NCBI RefSeq assembly: GCF_000422345.1
Contig: NZ_AULP01000001.1
Coordinates: 372,001 to 436,000, forward strand
Length of the DNA: 64,000 bases
Direction: 5' to 3'
DNA from: Neomelitea salexigens DSM 19753
GTDB taxonomy: Bacteria; Pseudomonadota; Gammaproteobacteria; Pseudomonadales; Spongiibacteraceae
Shown: piece by piece, positions 8,837 through 20,188 of the stretch
Layout of the letters: each line of letters begins with the position of its first letter
Numbering within the stretch: position 1 is the first letter of the stretch
Made by a program: the position numbers and the translations under genes
The notes under the pieces: generated by a model
What the model was told of the DNA's origin: nothing
Databases searched by the model: none
What the model saw: only the letters and a program-made list of their open reading frames with translations

Positions 8837-9395
8837 CGTTAAATTCCTCGCCATCACACTTTGCCGACGCAAGGCTCTGGGGACGCAAATCGCTGAGAAA
8901 ACGCTGACCATTCTCCACATAATGCTGAGCCGAGAGCGCCAGGGTTGCCTGCTCCACGTCGCTCAGTGCGCGCTTAACCTTAGCCGGCATTCCCATCACG
9001 AGCGAACCGTCGGGTATTTCCATACCCTCTGTCACCAGCGCATTGGCACCAATCAGGCAGTTTTTTCCGACTTTGGCGCCGTTGAGAACCACTGCATTCA
9101 TGCCGATTAAACTGCCATCACCAATCGTGCAGCCGTGCAACATGACCTTGTGCCCCACCGTCACATCCTTGCCAATATTCATTGGAAAACCGTGGTCGGT
9201 GTGCAGAATACTGCCATCTTGAATATTGCTGCCAGCACCAATGCGAATCTGTTCGGTGTCACCGCGGATCACCACATTGAACCAAATACTTACATTTTGG
9301 CTCAGCACAACGTCGCCAATCAGCGATGTATTGTCCGCCACAAAGTGACCATCACCGAGCATTTTGACTCGACGGTCACCCAGTTCATACAACAT
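8826..9395 (-). CDS. Gamma-carbonic-anhydrase-like hexapeptide-repeat protein
   Basis: Left-handed beta-helix protein of the YrdA/PaaY/gamma-carbonic anhydrase family. The 189 residues consist of repeated hexapeptides from about 15 to 135 and a C-terminal helix that packs on the trimer. Candidate metal-binding histidines are His65 (ILHTDHG), His82 (VGHKVM) and His87 (MLHGCT), with the 82-87 spacing seen in zinc-binding members. Whether it hydrates CO2 cannot be told; many family members act as acyl or thioester hydrolases or have no known activity. It overlaps the DUF1289 gene and starts 18 bases after the YqfO-like stop, so it is in the queA-tgt operon. Confidence 0.88.
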   Translation of the reverse strand: MLYELGDRRVKMLGDGHFVADNTSLIGDVVLSQNVSIWFNVVIRGDTEQIRIGAGSNIQDGSILHTDHGFPMNIGKDVTVGHKVMLHGCTIGDGSLIGMNAVVLNGAKVGKNCLIGANALVTEGMEIPDGSLVMGMPAKVKRALSDVEQATLALSAQHYVENGQRFLSDLRPQSLASAKCDGEEFNDEF

Positions 9396-9413
9396 AACTA
9401 CTCTCTCGGCCCA

Positions 9414-11938
<2,525 letters not shown>

Positions 11939-12042
11939 ACTCTCGATCACTAAAAATAAAGGCCGCAAGATTAACGGAAATCGCTTTCGGACTCCATTCA
12001 TCGACATTTAGAGGGAAAACAGCAATTTTTTTAGCCGATGGA

Positions 12043-12070
12043 TTGACCGATTAAACAAGGCTGCTATAAT
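12043..12070 (+). promoter_or_regulatory. Near-consensus sigma-70 promoter of tRNA-Leu
   Basis: TTGACC (12043-12048), a 16-base spacer and a perfect TATAAT (12065-12070) lie 15 bases before the mature tRNA. The bases after the -10 (CCCGCC) are GC-rich, as in stable-RNA promoters under stringent control. Confidence 0.85.
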
Positions 12071-12084
12071 CCCGCCTCCTCAAT

Positions 12085-12171
12085 GCCAGAGTGATGAAAT
12101 TGGTAGACATGAGGGATTCAAAATCCCTTGCCTTCACGGGCGTGCCGGTTCGAGTCCGGCCTCTGGTACCA
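12085..12171 (+). tRNA. tRNA-Leu (anticodon CAA)
   Basis: An 87-base class II tRNA with encoded CCA. The acceptor stem pairs GCCAGAG with CTCTGGT. The anticodon stem AGGGA/TCCCT encloses TTCAAAA, giving anticodon CAA, which reads UUG. The variable arm is long, as for leucine, and the T arm contains GGTTCGAGTCC. In Pseudomonas a tRNA-Leu also lies beside queA. No flanking direct repeat or integrase was seen, so it is not an occupied attachment site here. Confidence 0.97.
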
Positions 12172-12452
12172 TCTTTTCTTTGTAGACACCTTTACTGTTC
12201 AAACGCTTTCCCTGACCACTAAATACGCGTCACCACTGTGCGCTATAGAAATTGCACGCTGCAGTAAAAACCCAGTTATCGCCGATAAATATCCGATACC
12301 AACACCTTACCGCCAACTCTCGCTGCCCCCCCCCACTTATAAAACACTAAGAACCGGCACACTCTCATAACCAAGCCTTTGCAGCACAGCCTCCTCCTAT
12401 TACACTGCGGCTCTCGTTTTATTTAGTCATTACAATAAGGAACGACGGACAC

Positions 12453-13040
12453 ATGTCGGCCAATACTGCCTCATCGCAATTGCTTCGCCTCAGTCGGGCG
12501 TTACAGGAAAGTCTAGAACTCAGCATTGACGTTAACGCCGATGCGGAGCGGCTCGCTGAACTTGCCAGCCAGATTGAAGCACTGAACGATCAGCTCAGCG
12601 CTCACCAGGGCGAGAAGATCATGCCCTATTTCAATATGGAGTTTGGTGACGAGCTACGCGAAGCCCTCCCCTACGGCCCCGCCACCGGCCGCTACAATGC
12701 CTACTCGCCCGATATGGAAGTTAGAGTAGAGAATGACCGCGTGGTCAGTGATATCTGCTTCGGTAAACGCCACGAAGGCCCGCCAAATAGCGTGCACGGC
12801 GGCGTGACGAGCCTGGTTTTCGACCAATTGCTGGCCTTTGCCTGCCTGCGCAATGGCACCCCGGGCTATACCGCATCGCTGAAGGTTAATTACCGGCGCC
12901 CTGTCCCACTATACAAAACGCTGCGCTTCGACACGTGGCTGGAAGATATCGGTGAGCGCAAAATTATCGCCCACGGTGAGTGCCACGATGGCGACGACGT
13001 ACTTGCCTCGTCTGAAGGCTTGTTTATCCGAATCGTGTAA
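12453..13040 (+). CDS. PaaI-family hotdog-fold thioesterase
   Basis: Probable acyl-CoA thioesterase of 195 residues. The first 60 residues are helical and lack known domain features. The hotdog domain follows, with PNSVHGGVTSLVFDQLLAFA near 110-129: the HGG plus an acidic residue on the long helix is the PaaI-type active-site pattern. ASLKVNYRRPVPL is the strand that follows. A YNAYSPDMEVR stretch links the two parts, as in other thioesterases with this architecture. The substrate is not predictable. AAGGA precedes ATG 12453. The gene is 47 bases upstream of TonB receptor 1 and probably cotranscribed. Confidence 0.85.
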   Translation: MSANTASSQLLRLSRALQESLELSIDVNADAERLAELASQIEALNDQLSAHQGEKIMPYFNMEFGDELREALPYGPATGRYNAYSPDMEVRVENDRVVSDICFGKRHEGPPNSVHGGVTSLVFDQLLAFACLRNGTPGYTASLKVNYRRPVPLYKTLRFDTWLEDIGERKIIAHGECHDGDDVLASSEGLFIRIV

Positions 13041-13087
13041 TATTCACCCTGCCACTAGCCACCCTGACACTAACGGGATCGAACCGA

Positions 13088-15145
13088 ATGAATCTTGTAA
13101 GACTGCGCCCACTAAGCCTACTGCTGGCGGGCATGAGCCCTCTACTCTGGGCGGATCAGGCACCAAGTACCAGCACGACGATGGAGCAAGTGTCCGTTAC
13201 GGCTAGCCGAACCGAGCGCGACCCGCAGGATTTAAGCGTTGTTATCAGCGTGATAGACCAAGACAGCCTCGACCGAATCGGCCATACCCACATTAGCGAG
13301 CTACTGAGCCGTGCGCCGGGGGTGTGGATAAGCCGCGGCAATGGTCAGGAACACCTCACCGCGATTCGCTCCGGGGTGCTCACAGGCGCGGGGAGTTGTG
13401 GTGCGTTCTACTTCGCTGAAGACGGTATCCCGCTGCGCGGCCCGGGCTTCTGCAACGTCAACCAACTTTTTGATGTAAACAGCGAACAAGCGGCCCGCAT
13501 TGAAGTGATTCGCGGCCCCGGTACCGCCGTGCACGGCAGCAACGCCCTCAATGGCGTTATCAACATTGTCAGCCGCGCACCAAGCGAAACACCAGAAACG
13601 CAGATCGCCGCGGAAGGCGGCCCCAATGACTATGGCCGCCTCAAGTTTAGCCATAGCAACACCGTGGGCAAACACGGCTATCGCATTAGCGCGCACGGCA
13701 GCAGCGATGGCGGTTATAAAGAGGATTCTGGCTATAACCAGCAAAAGCTGTCGCTACGCCACAACTACAACGGCGCAGCCTGGTCGGTGCAGTCGCTGCT
13801 ATCTGCAGCAAACTTGCAACAAGAAACCGCGGGATACGTGCTCGGCAAAGACGCCTACAAAGACGACAGCCGCAAGCGTGAAAACCCCAACCCCGACGCT
13901 TACCGCAATAGCAAAAATGTGCGCTTTTACAGCCGTTTTGAACGCGATGGCACTCAGGACAGCCACTTTGTTGTCACGCCGTATCTGCGCTACACCGATA
14001 TGAGCTTTCTGCAGCATTTTCTTCCCGGCACCCCGCTTGAAGAAAATGGCGAGCGCAGCGTTGGTGTGCAAACCGCGTTCTACCAGCAAAGCAGCGACAA
14101 GCTTACCCTGCACAACGGCTTTGACATGGAACTGAGCCAAGCCTACCTGGAGCAGCAGCAGGACAGCGCCGGCTTTGGCCCCTTCCCCCAGGGAAAACAC
14201 TACGACTACGAGGTAGATGCCCGCTACTTCGCCTGGTTTGTTGGCGGTGACTACGAGATAAATGATACAACTCGCCTGAACTTCGGCGGGCGTTACGATA
14301 TTCAGTTTTACGACTACGATAACCGCATGATTAGCGGCAACACCGCCGACGATGGCACTCCCTGCACAACGGGCAATGGTGCCTGCCGCTACGCGCGACC
14401 AGACGACCAAAGCGAGCGTTTTCGAAATTGGTCTTTCCACGGCGGGGTGGTCCACCAGTTAAATGCCCATCACAGTTTTACCGCCAACCTCGCCCACGGT
14501 TTTCGGGCGCCTCAGGCCAGTGAACTCTATCGCCTGCAGAATCAGCAGCTCACATCTAAATTGGAGGAGGAGCTGTTGAATAGTGCAGAGATCGGGCTGC
14601 GCGGCGAGTGGCAGGATTTCAGCTATCGAAGTGCGGTGTATTGGCTGCAAAAAGACGACGTCATTATTCAAGACAGCAACCGCCAGAATATAAACGGCGG
14701 GCGCACAGAAAGCCGCGGCTTGGAGCTTGAAGTGAACTGGGCGCTCACCGAGCAGCTGCTTTGGCGCTTGCAAGGCAGCTACGGCAAGCACCAGTACGAC
14801 AACGATGCACTGACCAAAGCCGGTAACGAACTCGACACTGCCCCACGCCAGCTCGCCAGCACACAACTCATCTGGCAGGCGACCCCAAGCACGGTGCTCA
14901 GCCTTGAAGCTGTGCACCAGAGTGAGTACTTCCTTGAAGCCGACAACCGCTTCCGCTACCCCGGGCATACACTGCTTCATGCTCGCTGGGTGCAGCACTA
15001 CGGTGAGCACGTCTACAGCGTGGTGCGGGTAAACAACATCGAGGATATCGACTACGCAGAGCGCGCCGACTATGCGTTTGGCAATTACCGTTACTTTATT
15101 GGCGAGCCCCGCAGCGTCTTTGTTGAGCTTGGCGTCAATTTCTAA
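13088..15145 (+). CDS. TonB-dependent outer-membrane receptor 1
   Basis: Outer-membrane active-transport receptor powered by TonB-ExbB-ExbD. The 685 residues have a signal peptide ending about LWA near residue 22 and a TonB-box-like EQVSVTASR. A plug domain follows (about 40-155) with IEVIRGPGTAVHGSNALNG and INIVSRAP. The 22-strand barrel ends in VFVELGVNF with a terminal Phe. The plug has a cysteine pair (GSCGAFYF and GFCNVNQ) and the barrel a second pair (GTPCTTGNGACRYA), both likely disulfides in surface loops. The ligand cannot be assigned; no siderophore, haem or vitamin biosynthesis gene is adjacent. The preceding thioesterase and the small exported protein that follows are its only close neighbours. 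Confidence 0.92.
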   Translation: MNLVRLRPLSLLLAGMSPLLWADQAPSTSTTMEQVSVTASRTERDPQDLSVVISVIDQDSLDRIGHTHISELLSRAPGVWISRGNGQEHLTAIRSGVLTGAGSCGAFYFAEDGIPLRGPGFCNVNQLFDVNSEQAARIEVIRGPGTAVHGSNALNGVINIVSRAPSETPETQIAAEGGPNDYGRLKFSHSNTVGKHGYRISAHGSSDGGYKEDSGYNQQKLSLRHNYNGAAWSVQSLLSAANLQQETAGYVLGKDAYKDDSRKRENPNPDAYRNSKNVRFYSRFERDGTQDSHFVVTPYLRYTDMSFLQHFLPGTPLEENGERSVGVQTAFYQQSSDKLTLHNGFDMELSQAYLEQQQDSAGFGPFPQGKHYDYEVDARYFAWFVGGDYEINDTTRLNFGGRYDIQFYDYDNRMISGNTADDGTPCTTGNGACRYARPDDQSERFRNWSFHGGVVHQLNAHHSFTANLAHGFRAPQASELYRLQNQQLTSKLEEELLNSAEIGLRGEWQDFSYRSAVYWLQKDDVIIQDSNRQNINGGRTESRGLELEVNWALTEQLLWRLQGSYGKHQYDNDALTKAGNELDTAPRQLASTQLIWQATPSTVLSLEAVHQSEYFLEADNRFRYPGHTLLHARWVQHYGEHVYSVVRVNNIEDIDYAERADYAFGNYRYFIGEPRSVFVELGVNF

Positions 15146-15154
15146 CCCCTCTAG

Positions 15155-15181
15155 CCTAGGCAGGGGCCTGCCCTGCCTAGG
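15155..15181 (+). terminator. Perfect hairpin after TonB receptor 1
   Basis: An 11-bp perfect inverted repeat (CCTAGGCAGGG with its complement) around a five-base loop lies ten bases after the receptor stop. There is no T-run on either strand, so it may be an mRNA 3-prime stabilising or weak terminating hairpin, not a classical intrinsic terminator. Confidence 0.5.
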
Positions 15182-15318
15182 TATAACTCCATAGCTACGC
15201 TGTGACTTACCCAAACACAGCGAGACCCAGGTCACCTTCCCGCGCTTCCCGTATTTTCTCTGTTCGGCAATTTCGCAATAGTCAGTAACCAGCGACACCG
15301 CGAATTCGGAGAGCAGCG

Positions 15319-15588
15319 ATGACATACACCGCCATATTTACAGCCCTGTTAATACTACTGCTGAGTAGCGCAGCCAGTGCCCAGACTGAACGTGATTTTG
15401 CCGGCCAGTCGCTCGACCAGATTATCGTGACCCCGGAGACCGTGCGCTCAACTATTGTGCCCGCGCAGCGGCTGCCAAAGTTGCAGCTTCGTTCCGACTC
15501 GGAGCGCTTCGAGCTCTCATTGCGCCATCGCAATGGCACAACACTCACCCTTGGCCCCCTGGGCATCTCGCTGTCGGCACGCTTTTAG
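15319..15588 (+). CDS. Small exported protein, TonB-box/terminal-strand-like
   Basis: An 89-residue product that I do not recognise as a family member. It has a clear signal peptide (residues 1-21, cut after ASA). The mature part then contains SLDQIIVTPET, similar to the TonB-box region of receptors (LEEVIVTA type). A basic middle follows, and the end ELSLRHRNGTTLTLGPLGISLSARF-like segment (written here only in outline) alternates polar and hydrophobic residues and finishes in Phe, as the last strand of outer-membrane barrels does. ATG 15319 has GGAG upstream within AATTCGGAGAG. It is 173 bases after TonB receptor 1 and overlaps the LysR stop by four bases. It could be a periplasmic or outer-membrane peptide, or a relic of a receptor. 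Confidence 0.6.
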   Translation: MTYTAIFTALLILLLSSAASAQTERDFAGQSLDQIIVTPETVRSTIVPAQRLPKLQLRSDSERFELSLRHRNGTTLTLGPLGISLSARF

Positions 15589-16505
15589 CGTTGATTTGAC
15601 AGCGTCAGCGCCCTGTCCCAGGCCGGGTTCTCACCAATATGCTCCAACATAAAATCGATAAAAACGCGTACCTTCGGGGGCAGATAGCGCCGCACCGGAT
15701 ACACGGCAAAGATTGACAACTCCGGGCATTGATAGCCCGCCAATACAGCTTGCAAACGACCCTCACAAATATCCTGAGCAACGGCAAAGCTCGGCATTCG
15801 CGCAATACCTCCCCCCTGCACCGCCATCTGTTTGATAGCAAGGCTGTTATTCAGTTCTGCTACCGGGCGCAAGCGCACACTCTGGTGACCGTGCTCAGGG
15901 TGCGTAAAATGCCACTCGGTTGACGACTGTTGATGGCGATAACTTAGAATTCGATGCTCTGCCAATTCAGCCACGTCACTCAGCGGGTTCGCTTTTACAT
16001 ACTCGGGAGAAGCCACCAACAGGTGCCGACAGGGCCCCAAGCGCCGAGCCACCATGCTCGAATCCGCGAGATCGCTAATACGGATAGACACATCAAAGGC
16101 CGGTTCAATGAGTTCGACCTTGCGATCATCTAAATTGACCTCTAGGTCGAGCTCAGGAAAGCGCTGCTGCAACGCCGGAAGCAACGGCGAAACATGCATC
16201 ACCCCAAATGACATCGGCAGGTTTATCCGCAGCAAACCCACCGGCTCGTCGCGCATAAACGCGAGGCCTTCTATGGCGGCATCAATCTCCTGCAAGCCAC
16301 CTCGGCACCGCGAATAAAAGCGACGCCCGGCGTCCGTTAGGCTCAAGCTGCGCGTACTGCGATTGAGTAAGCGAAGCTGCAAGCGCCCCTCAAGACGACT
16401 CACCTGCTTGCTGACCAGCGACTTGGATATATTCAGCCGTGTTGCTGCTTCGGTAAAACTTCCAGCATCGACCACCTGAGCAAAAACATGGATGTCATCG
16501 AGCAT
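15585..16505 (-). CDS. LysR-family transcriptional regulator
   Basis: DNA-binding regulator of 306 residues. The winged helix-turn-helix is at about 5-62: FTEAATRLNISKSLVSKQVSRLE, shown here as the segments FTEAATRLNIS and LVSKQVSRLE. The effector-binding domain (about 90-295) resembles the DsdA/CrgA-type subgroup, with RLGPCRHLLVASPEYV. It is divergent from the cyclase-nitroreductase-DMT operon with 110 bases between starts and an inverted repeat in that gap, so it most likely controls that operon and itself. The inducer is unknown. Its last codons overlap the end of the small exported protein gene on the other strand. Confidence 0.92.
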   Translation of the reverse strand: MLDDIHVFAQVVDAGSFTEAATRLNISKSLVSKQVSRLEGRLQLRLLNRSTRSLSLTDAGRRFYSRCRGGLQEIDAAIEGLAFMRDEPVGLLRINLPMSFGVMHVSPLLPALQQRFPELDLEVNLDDRKVELIEPAFDVSIRISDLADSSMVARRLGPCRHLLVASPEYVKANPLSDVAELAEHRILSYRHQQSSTEWHFTHPEHGHQSVRLRPVAELNNSLAIKQMAVQGGGIARMPSFAVAQDICEGRLQAVLAGYQCPELSIFAVYPVRRYLPPKVRVFIDFMLEHIGENPAWDRALTLSNQR

Positions 16506-16526
16506 AAGCCACCAATTATATTTAAT

Positions 16527-16547
16527 TTGGAAACAATATTATTCCAA
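16527..16547. promoter_or_regulatory. Inverted repeat, candidate LysR operator
   Basis: TTGGAA (16527-16532) and TTCCAA (16542-16547) are exact inverted copies nine bases apart, in the AT-rich gap between the LysR gene (start 16505) and the cyclase gene (start 16616). Size and location fit a LysR regulatory binding site; binding is inferred. Confidence 0.55.
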
Positions 16548-16615
16548 TAAGGCAGATTATAAAAACAATTGAGCGCGCTAGGCTGGCCTCCTGTTTTACG
16601 TCAGGAGACCAAAGC

Positions 16616-17602
16616 ATGAAACGCCTCACCCTACTGCTGCTGTTCGCCGCGTTGCTAAGCCACGCCCACGCAGAACGAGATGTGGGCATTAGCCCATGGG
16701 GCGCAACAGATGAAATAGGCCAGCTCAACACCATGAATGCCAGGCAGCGCGCCGCTATTTTTATGCGCCTGACCAGCCAGCGCATCTACGACCTATCGGT
16801 GGACTATTACATCGGCATGCCCAGCTGGCAGGCCGCCGGCGACCCGCACTATCGACTGTGGATGACCCACACCCCCGACGGCAACGTCATTGATGACCCG
16901 CTTGAGCAAGGAGAGCGGAAAAACCGTCAAGTCAGCTACAGCGGCTCGGCTATTTCCATGTATAGCCACACCGGCACACATATCGACGCACTGAGTCACT
17001 TTGGACTCAATGGCAAAATATGGAACGGTTTCTCCGCGGCGAAATATCTTGGCGATCGCGGCTGGCAACGCGGCGGCGTTGAAAAATTCCCACCTATCAT
17101 CGCCCGCGGCGTAATGCTGGATATCGCCGCTCTGCACCAACAAGCGATGCTGCCAGACGGCTACCGCATAACGAAAGACGACATCGTCGCTAGCCTTGCT
17201 CGCCAAGGCCTGCAACTGCACCCGGGCGACGTTGTGCTACTGAGAACCGGCCGCATGCAACGCTACGAGCGCGCCGCGGCATACATGGACTCTCCGCCCG
17301 GACTCGGCCTGGAAGCGGCCAAGTATCTCGCGGAAGACGCCGGGGTAATGGTGGTTGGCGCCGATAACCTCAGTCTGGAGGCCTTCCCCTCTGAGCTCGA
17401 CAGCGACTATGTCCCCGTGCACACCTACCTGCTTGCACAACGCGGGGTTCCCATTATCGAACTCGCCTACCTTGAAGAGTTGGCAAAGGACCGGGTGTAT
17501 GAGTTCGCATTCATCGCAGCGGGGCTACGACTGCGCGGCGCCGATGCCGCCCCTCTTCGCCCCATCGCAATCCCTCTACTGCCCCAGACCAAGGAGCCTT
17601 GA
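16616..17602 (+). CDS. Exported cyclase-family (kynurenine formamidase-like) hydrolase
   Basis: Metal-dependent hydrolase of the cyclase family (PF04199), related to kynurenine formamidase and isatin hydrolase. The 328 residues start with a signal peptide (MKRLTLLLLFAALLSHAHA), so it should act in the periplasm. The metal motif HTGTHIDALSHFG near residue 122-134 is the HxGTHxDxxxH signature. GDVVLLRTGRM and GADNLSLEAFP are further family blocks. Alternative substrates include cyclic amides and isatin-like compounds; none can be singled out. It is the first gene of an operon with a nitroreductase one base downstream and a DMT exporter, divergent from LysR. A TCAGGAG site precedes ATG 16616. 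Confidence 0.88.
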   Translation: MKRLTLLLLFAALLSHAHAERDVGISPWGATDEIGQLNTMNARQRAAIFMRLTSQRIYDLSVDYYIGMPSWQAAGDPHYRLWMTHTPDGNVIDDPLEQGERKNRQVSYSGSAISMYSHTGTHIDALSHFGLNGKIWNGFSAAKYLGDRGWQRGGVEKFPPIIARGVMLDIAALHQQAMLPDGYRITKDDIVASLARQGLQLHPGDVVLLRTGRMQRYERAAAYMDSPPGLGLEAAKYLAEDAGVMVVGADNLSLEAFPSELDSDYVPVHTYLLAQRGVPIIELAYLEELAKDRVYEFAFIAAGLRLRGADAAPLRPIAIPLLPQTKEP

Positions 17603-17603
17603 T

Positions 17604-18200
17604 ATGTCCACCCCTTCTCTCAACACCCAAGCGGATATGCTGCCCACCATTGCACGTCGCTGGTCTCCGCGCGCGTTTTCAGGCCGCCGCGTGGATCACA
17701 AGCAAATACAGTCGATGCTTTCAGCGGCTGCCATGGCCCCGTCGGCCTATAACAGCCAGCCCTGGCGGTTCGTCTACAGCCTGCGCAACGATGAAAACTG
17801 GCAAACCTTTGTTTCGCTGCTGGACGAATTCAATCGCAGCTGGGCGCAACAGGCCTCGGCACTGATTCTGATCGCATCAACACCTGAGCACCAAAGTGGC
17901 GGAAAAACTCGCGCTCTGCCCTACCACCAATTTGACTGTGGCGCGGCATGGATGCAGCTAGCACTGCAAGCAGAGCACCTTGGCCTGCAAACGCATGCCA
18001 TGGCAGGTATTCACCGCGAGCGGGCCGTTTCAGCACAGTTGCTCCCCGACCACTGGCAGTTACAGGTCGCGGTAGCAGTGGGCTATTTAGGCCAAGCGAA
18101 CAACTTACCTGCGACGCTGCGCAACCAGGAAACACGGCGCCCGCGCTTACCCCTGTCAGCGATCGCCTACGCCGGGCGCGGTGCTACGGAGGTGTCCTGA
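17604..18200 (+). CDS. Nitroreductase-family oxidoreductase
   Basis: FMN-dependent oxidoreductase of 198 residues. The N-terminal RRWSPRAFSGRRVD and AAMAPSAYNSQPWRFVY give the FMN-phosphate and ring contacts of the family (nitroreductase/malonic semialdehyde reductase type). The C-terminal AVAVGYLG is the usual last strand. ATG 17604 lies one base after the cyclase stop, with AAGGAG seven bases before it; the open frame upstream is only the cyclase gene in another frame. It could reduce an electrophilic aromatic or enone released or processed by the cyclase, but the substrate is not shown by the sequence. Confidence 0.88.
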   Translation: MSTPSLNTQADMLPTIARRWSPRAFSGRRVDHKQIQSMLSAAAMAPSAYNSQPWRFVYSLRNDENWQTFVSLLDEFNRSWAQQASALILIASTPEHQSGGKTRALPYHQFDCGAAWMQLALQAEHLGLQTHAMAGIHRERAVSAQLLPDHWQLQVAVAVGYLGQANNLPATLRNQETRRPRLPLSAIAYAGRGATEVS

Positions 18201-18201
18201 A

Positions 18202-19122
18202 ATGGAAAGGGTCCAACAGTCGCCGCAAAAATTGGACGCCTCGCGGCTACTCCTAATGTCTGGGACCTTGATTGGTCTCAGCTTTCCGATGGCAAAGCTG
18301 GCATCGGCTAACGGCTTGAGCCCGCTTTTTTGGGCGATGCTCACGTCCCTTGGCGCCGTCATAGCCCTGTTTCCTGCGCTCTGGTTGCAAGGCCGTTTAC
18401 AGCGCCCACGCGGCCAGCACCTGCGCTACTGCCTTATTGCCGGGCCACTCAGTTTTGCCGCGCCAAATCTATTGCTAGTAATCAGTGTGCCGCACAGTGG
18501 GGCGGGCTATACAGGATTGATGTTTGCCCTGTCACCGCTGTTCACACTCGTTTTTGCCGCGCTATTGCGTCAGCAAACCACCAGCGGTCTCGGCGTATTG
18601 GGCGTGGTGTTAGGTTTGTTGGGCGCCGTCGCCGTCAGCGTCTCACGCGGCAGCGCCGCCGATGCGCCTGAGCTGGGATACCTGCTGCTGGCATTGTGTA
18701 TTCCGATGCTTCTTGCCGCGGGAAATATCTACCGCAGCTGGGACTGGCCACCAGGAGCCGCGGCAGACGAGCTCGCTCTGTGGAGCCACGGTTTTGCCAG
18801 CCTTAGCTACTTGCTGCTACTTGTCACTACCAGTGGGCCCCAAGGCCTTTTTCAGCTTGGTTTGGCACCGGCGCTAAGTAGCGCGCAATTACTGATTGCA
18901 GCAGCAACTGCGCCGCTGATATTCCGATTGCAACAACGCGGCGGCCCGGTACTGCTCAGCCAGCTGGGCTACGTGGCGGCCTCAGTCAGTATGCTGATAT
19001 CCGCCTCGTTACTTGGCGAGCAATACCCGCCAGGGGCGTGGGCAGGTGCCGCTGCAATCGCGCTGGGCATTGCCATCAGCAGCGCAGCAGCTAAACGCCA
19101 CGCATCATTAGCCGAAGCGTGA
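18202..19122 (+). CDS. EamA/DMT-superfamily exporter
   Basis: Inner-membrane drug/metabolite transporter of 306 residues with about ten hydrophobic segments arranged as two EamA repeats. [19 protein letters not shown] opens the first and [21 protein letters not shown] closes it. ATG 18202, one base after the nitroreductase stop, has GGAGG nine bases upstream; the frame is open seven codons further but without a better site. Last gene of the LysR-associated operon, so it may export the substrate or a product of the pathway. Its end overlaps the convergent trpS end by 15 bases. Confidence 0.87.
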   Translation: MERVQQSPQKLDASRLLLMSGTLIGLSFPMAKLASANGLSPLFWAMLTSLGAVIALFPALWLQGRLQRPRGQHLRYCLIAGPLSFAAPNLLLVISVPHSGAGYTGLMFALSPLFTLVFAALLRQQTTSGLGVLGVVLGLLGAVAVSVSRGSAADAPELGYLLLALCIPMLLAAGNIYRSWDWPPGAAADELALWSHGFASLSYLLLLVTTSGPQGLFQLGLAPALSSAQLLIAAATAPLIFRLQQRGGPVLLSQLGYVAASVSMLISASLLGEQYPPGAWAGAAAIALGIAISSAAAKRHASLAEA

Positions 19123-20115
19123 CAACCCTACCGCGCCGCGCACTTTATCTAGCATTATCGCCGCCTCGGCGCGGGCTTTCTCTGCGCCTTTGGCCAGCTC
19201 AGCATCGAGGTAACTGCCGTCGTTGAGCATGGCATCGTAACGCTCGCGCGCCGCTGAGATTTGATCGTTGATCAATTCAAATAACTGCTTCTTGGCCTCG
19301 CCCCAGGCAATACCATTTTCAAACTCGCGGCGCATGTATGCCGTTTGCTCGGCATTGGCAAAGGCCTGCCAAATTTGAAAAACCGTTGAGTCATCTGGGT
19401 CTTTAGGCTCACCCGGTTCCAGCAGATTGGTTTTGATTTTATTGATGTGTTTTTTGAGTTTTTTCTCAGGCAAAAACAGCGGAATGGTATTGCCGTAGCT
19501 CTTACTCATTTTTCTGCCATCCAAGCCACTGAGCACCGCCACGTCTTCATCGACAACGGCTTCTGGCATGGCAAACGTTTCACCGTAAATATGGTTAAAA
19601 CGCTGAGCGATATCGCGCGCCATTTCCAAGTGCTGGGTTTGATCACGCCCCACCGGCACACGCTGCGCGTTGAACATCAGGATATCTGCCGCCATTAACA
19701 CTGGGTAACAGAACAAGCCCATGGTCACACCAAAATCGGCGTCCTCACCTTTTTCCTGGTTGTCCTGCACCGCCGCCTTATAAGCGTGGGCGCGGTTCAT
19801 CAACCCCTTGCTCGCCACACAGTTGAGCACCCACATCAATTCGGTAATTTCCGGCACATCAGACTGGCGATAAAAGGTCGTGCGATCCGTATCCAGGCCC
19901 AACGCCAGCCACGTAGCCGCAATCTCACGGGCAGACTGATGCACGGCCGCCGGATCCTGACATTTGATCAACGCGTGGTAGTCGGCCAGAAAGAAGAAAC
20001 TGTCTTGCTCGGTGGACTGACTCTCTGCAATTGCAGGGCGAATTGCCCCAACATAGTTACCCAAATGCGGCGTGCCAGTGGTGGTAATGCCGGTGAGAAC
20101 CCGGGGCTTGGCCAT
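19108..20115 (-). CDS. trpS: Tryptophanyl-tRNA synthetase
   Basis: Class I synthetase that charges tRNA-Trp. The 335 residues contain the HIGH-equivalent [11 protein letters not shown] near 14-24 and the KMSKS loop [10 protein letters not shown] near 199-208, on a Rossmann fold with the tryptophan-binding helices [11 protein letters not shown] and [13 protein letters not shown]. The length is that of the short bacterial form. It runs opposite to the DMT gene, overlapping it at the stops. The glycosyltransferase upstream is on the same strand, 73 bases away. Confidence 0.97.
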   Translation of the reverse strand: MAKPRVLTGITTTGTPHLGNYVGAIRPAIAESQSTEQDSFFFLADYHALIKCQDPAAVHQSAREIAATWLALGLDTDRTTFYRQSDVPEITELMWVLNCVASKGLMNRAHAYKAAVQDNQEKGEDADFGVTMGLFCYPVLMAADILMFNAQRVPVGRDQTQHLEMARDIAQRFNHIYGETFAMPEAVVDEDVAVLSGLDGRKMSKSYGNTIPLFLPEKKLKKHINKIKTNLLEPGEPKDPDDSTVFQIWQAFANAEQTAYMRREFENGIAWGEAKKQLFELINDQISAARERYDAMLNDGSYLDAELAKGAEKARAEAAIMLDKVRGAVGLSRFG

Positions 20116-20188
20116 GATGCTGTCCTGTATTCACGGAAAACGAAAAGCCGACTATGATACTGACTGCCAGATGCGCTGTCACCGCTGC

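Noticed and set aside
12128-12370. 80-codon open frame overlapping the end of tRNA-Leu
   Set aside because: It begins inside the tRNA, lacks a ribosome-binding site and shows no coding bias; the 281 bases after the tRNA hold only the thioesterase upstream region.
14459-15325. 288-codon open frame opposite TonB receptor 1
   Set aside because: Its composition (Val/Ala/Leu-rich runs) is the complement of the receptor coding sequence; no ribosome-binding site or domain.
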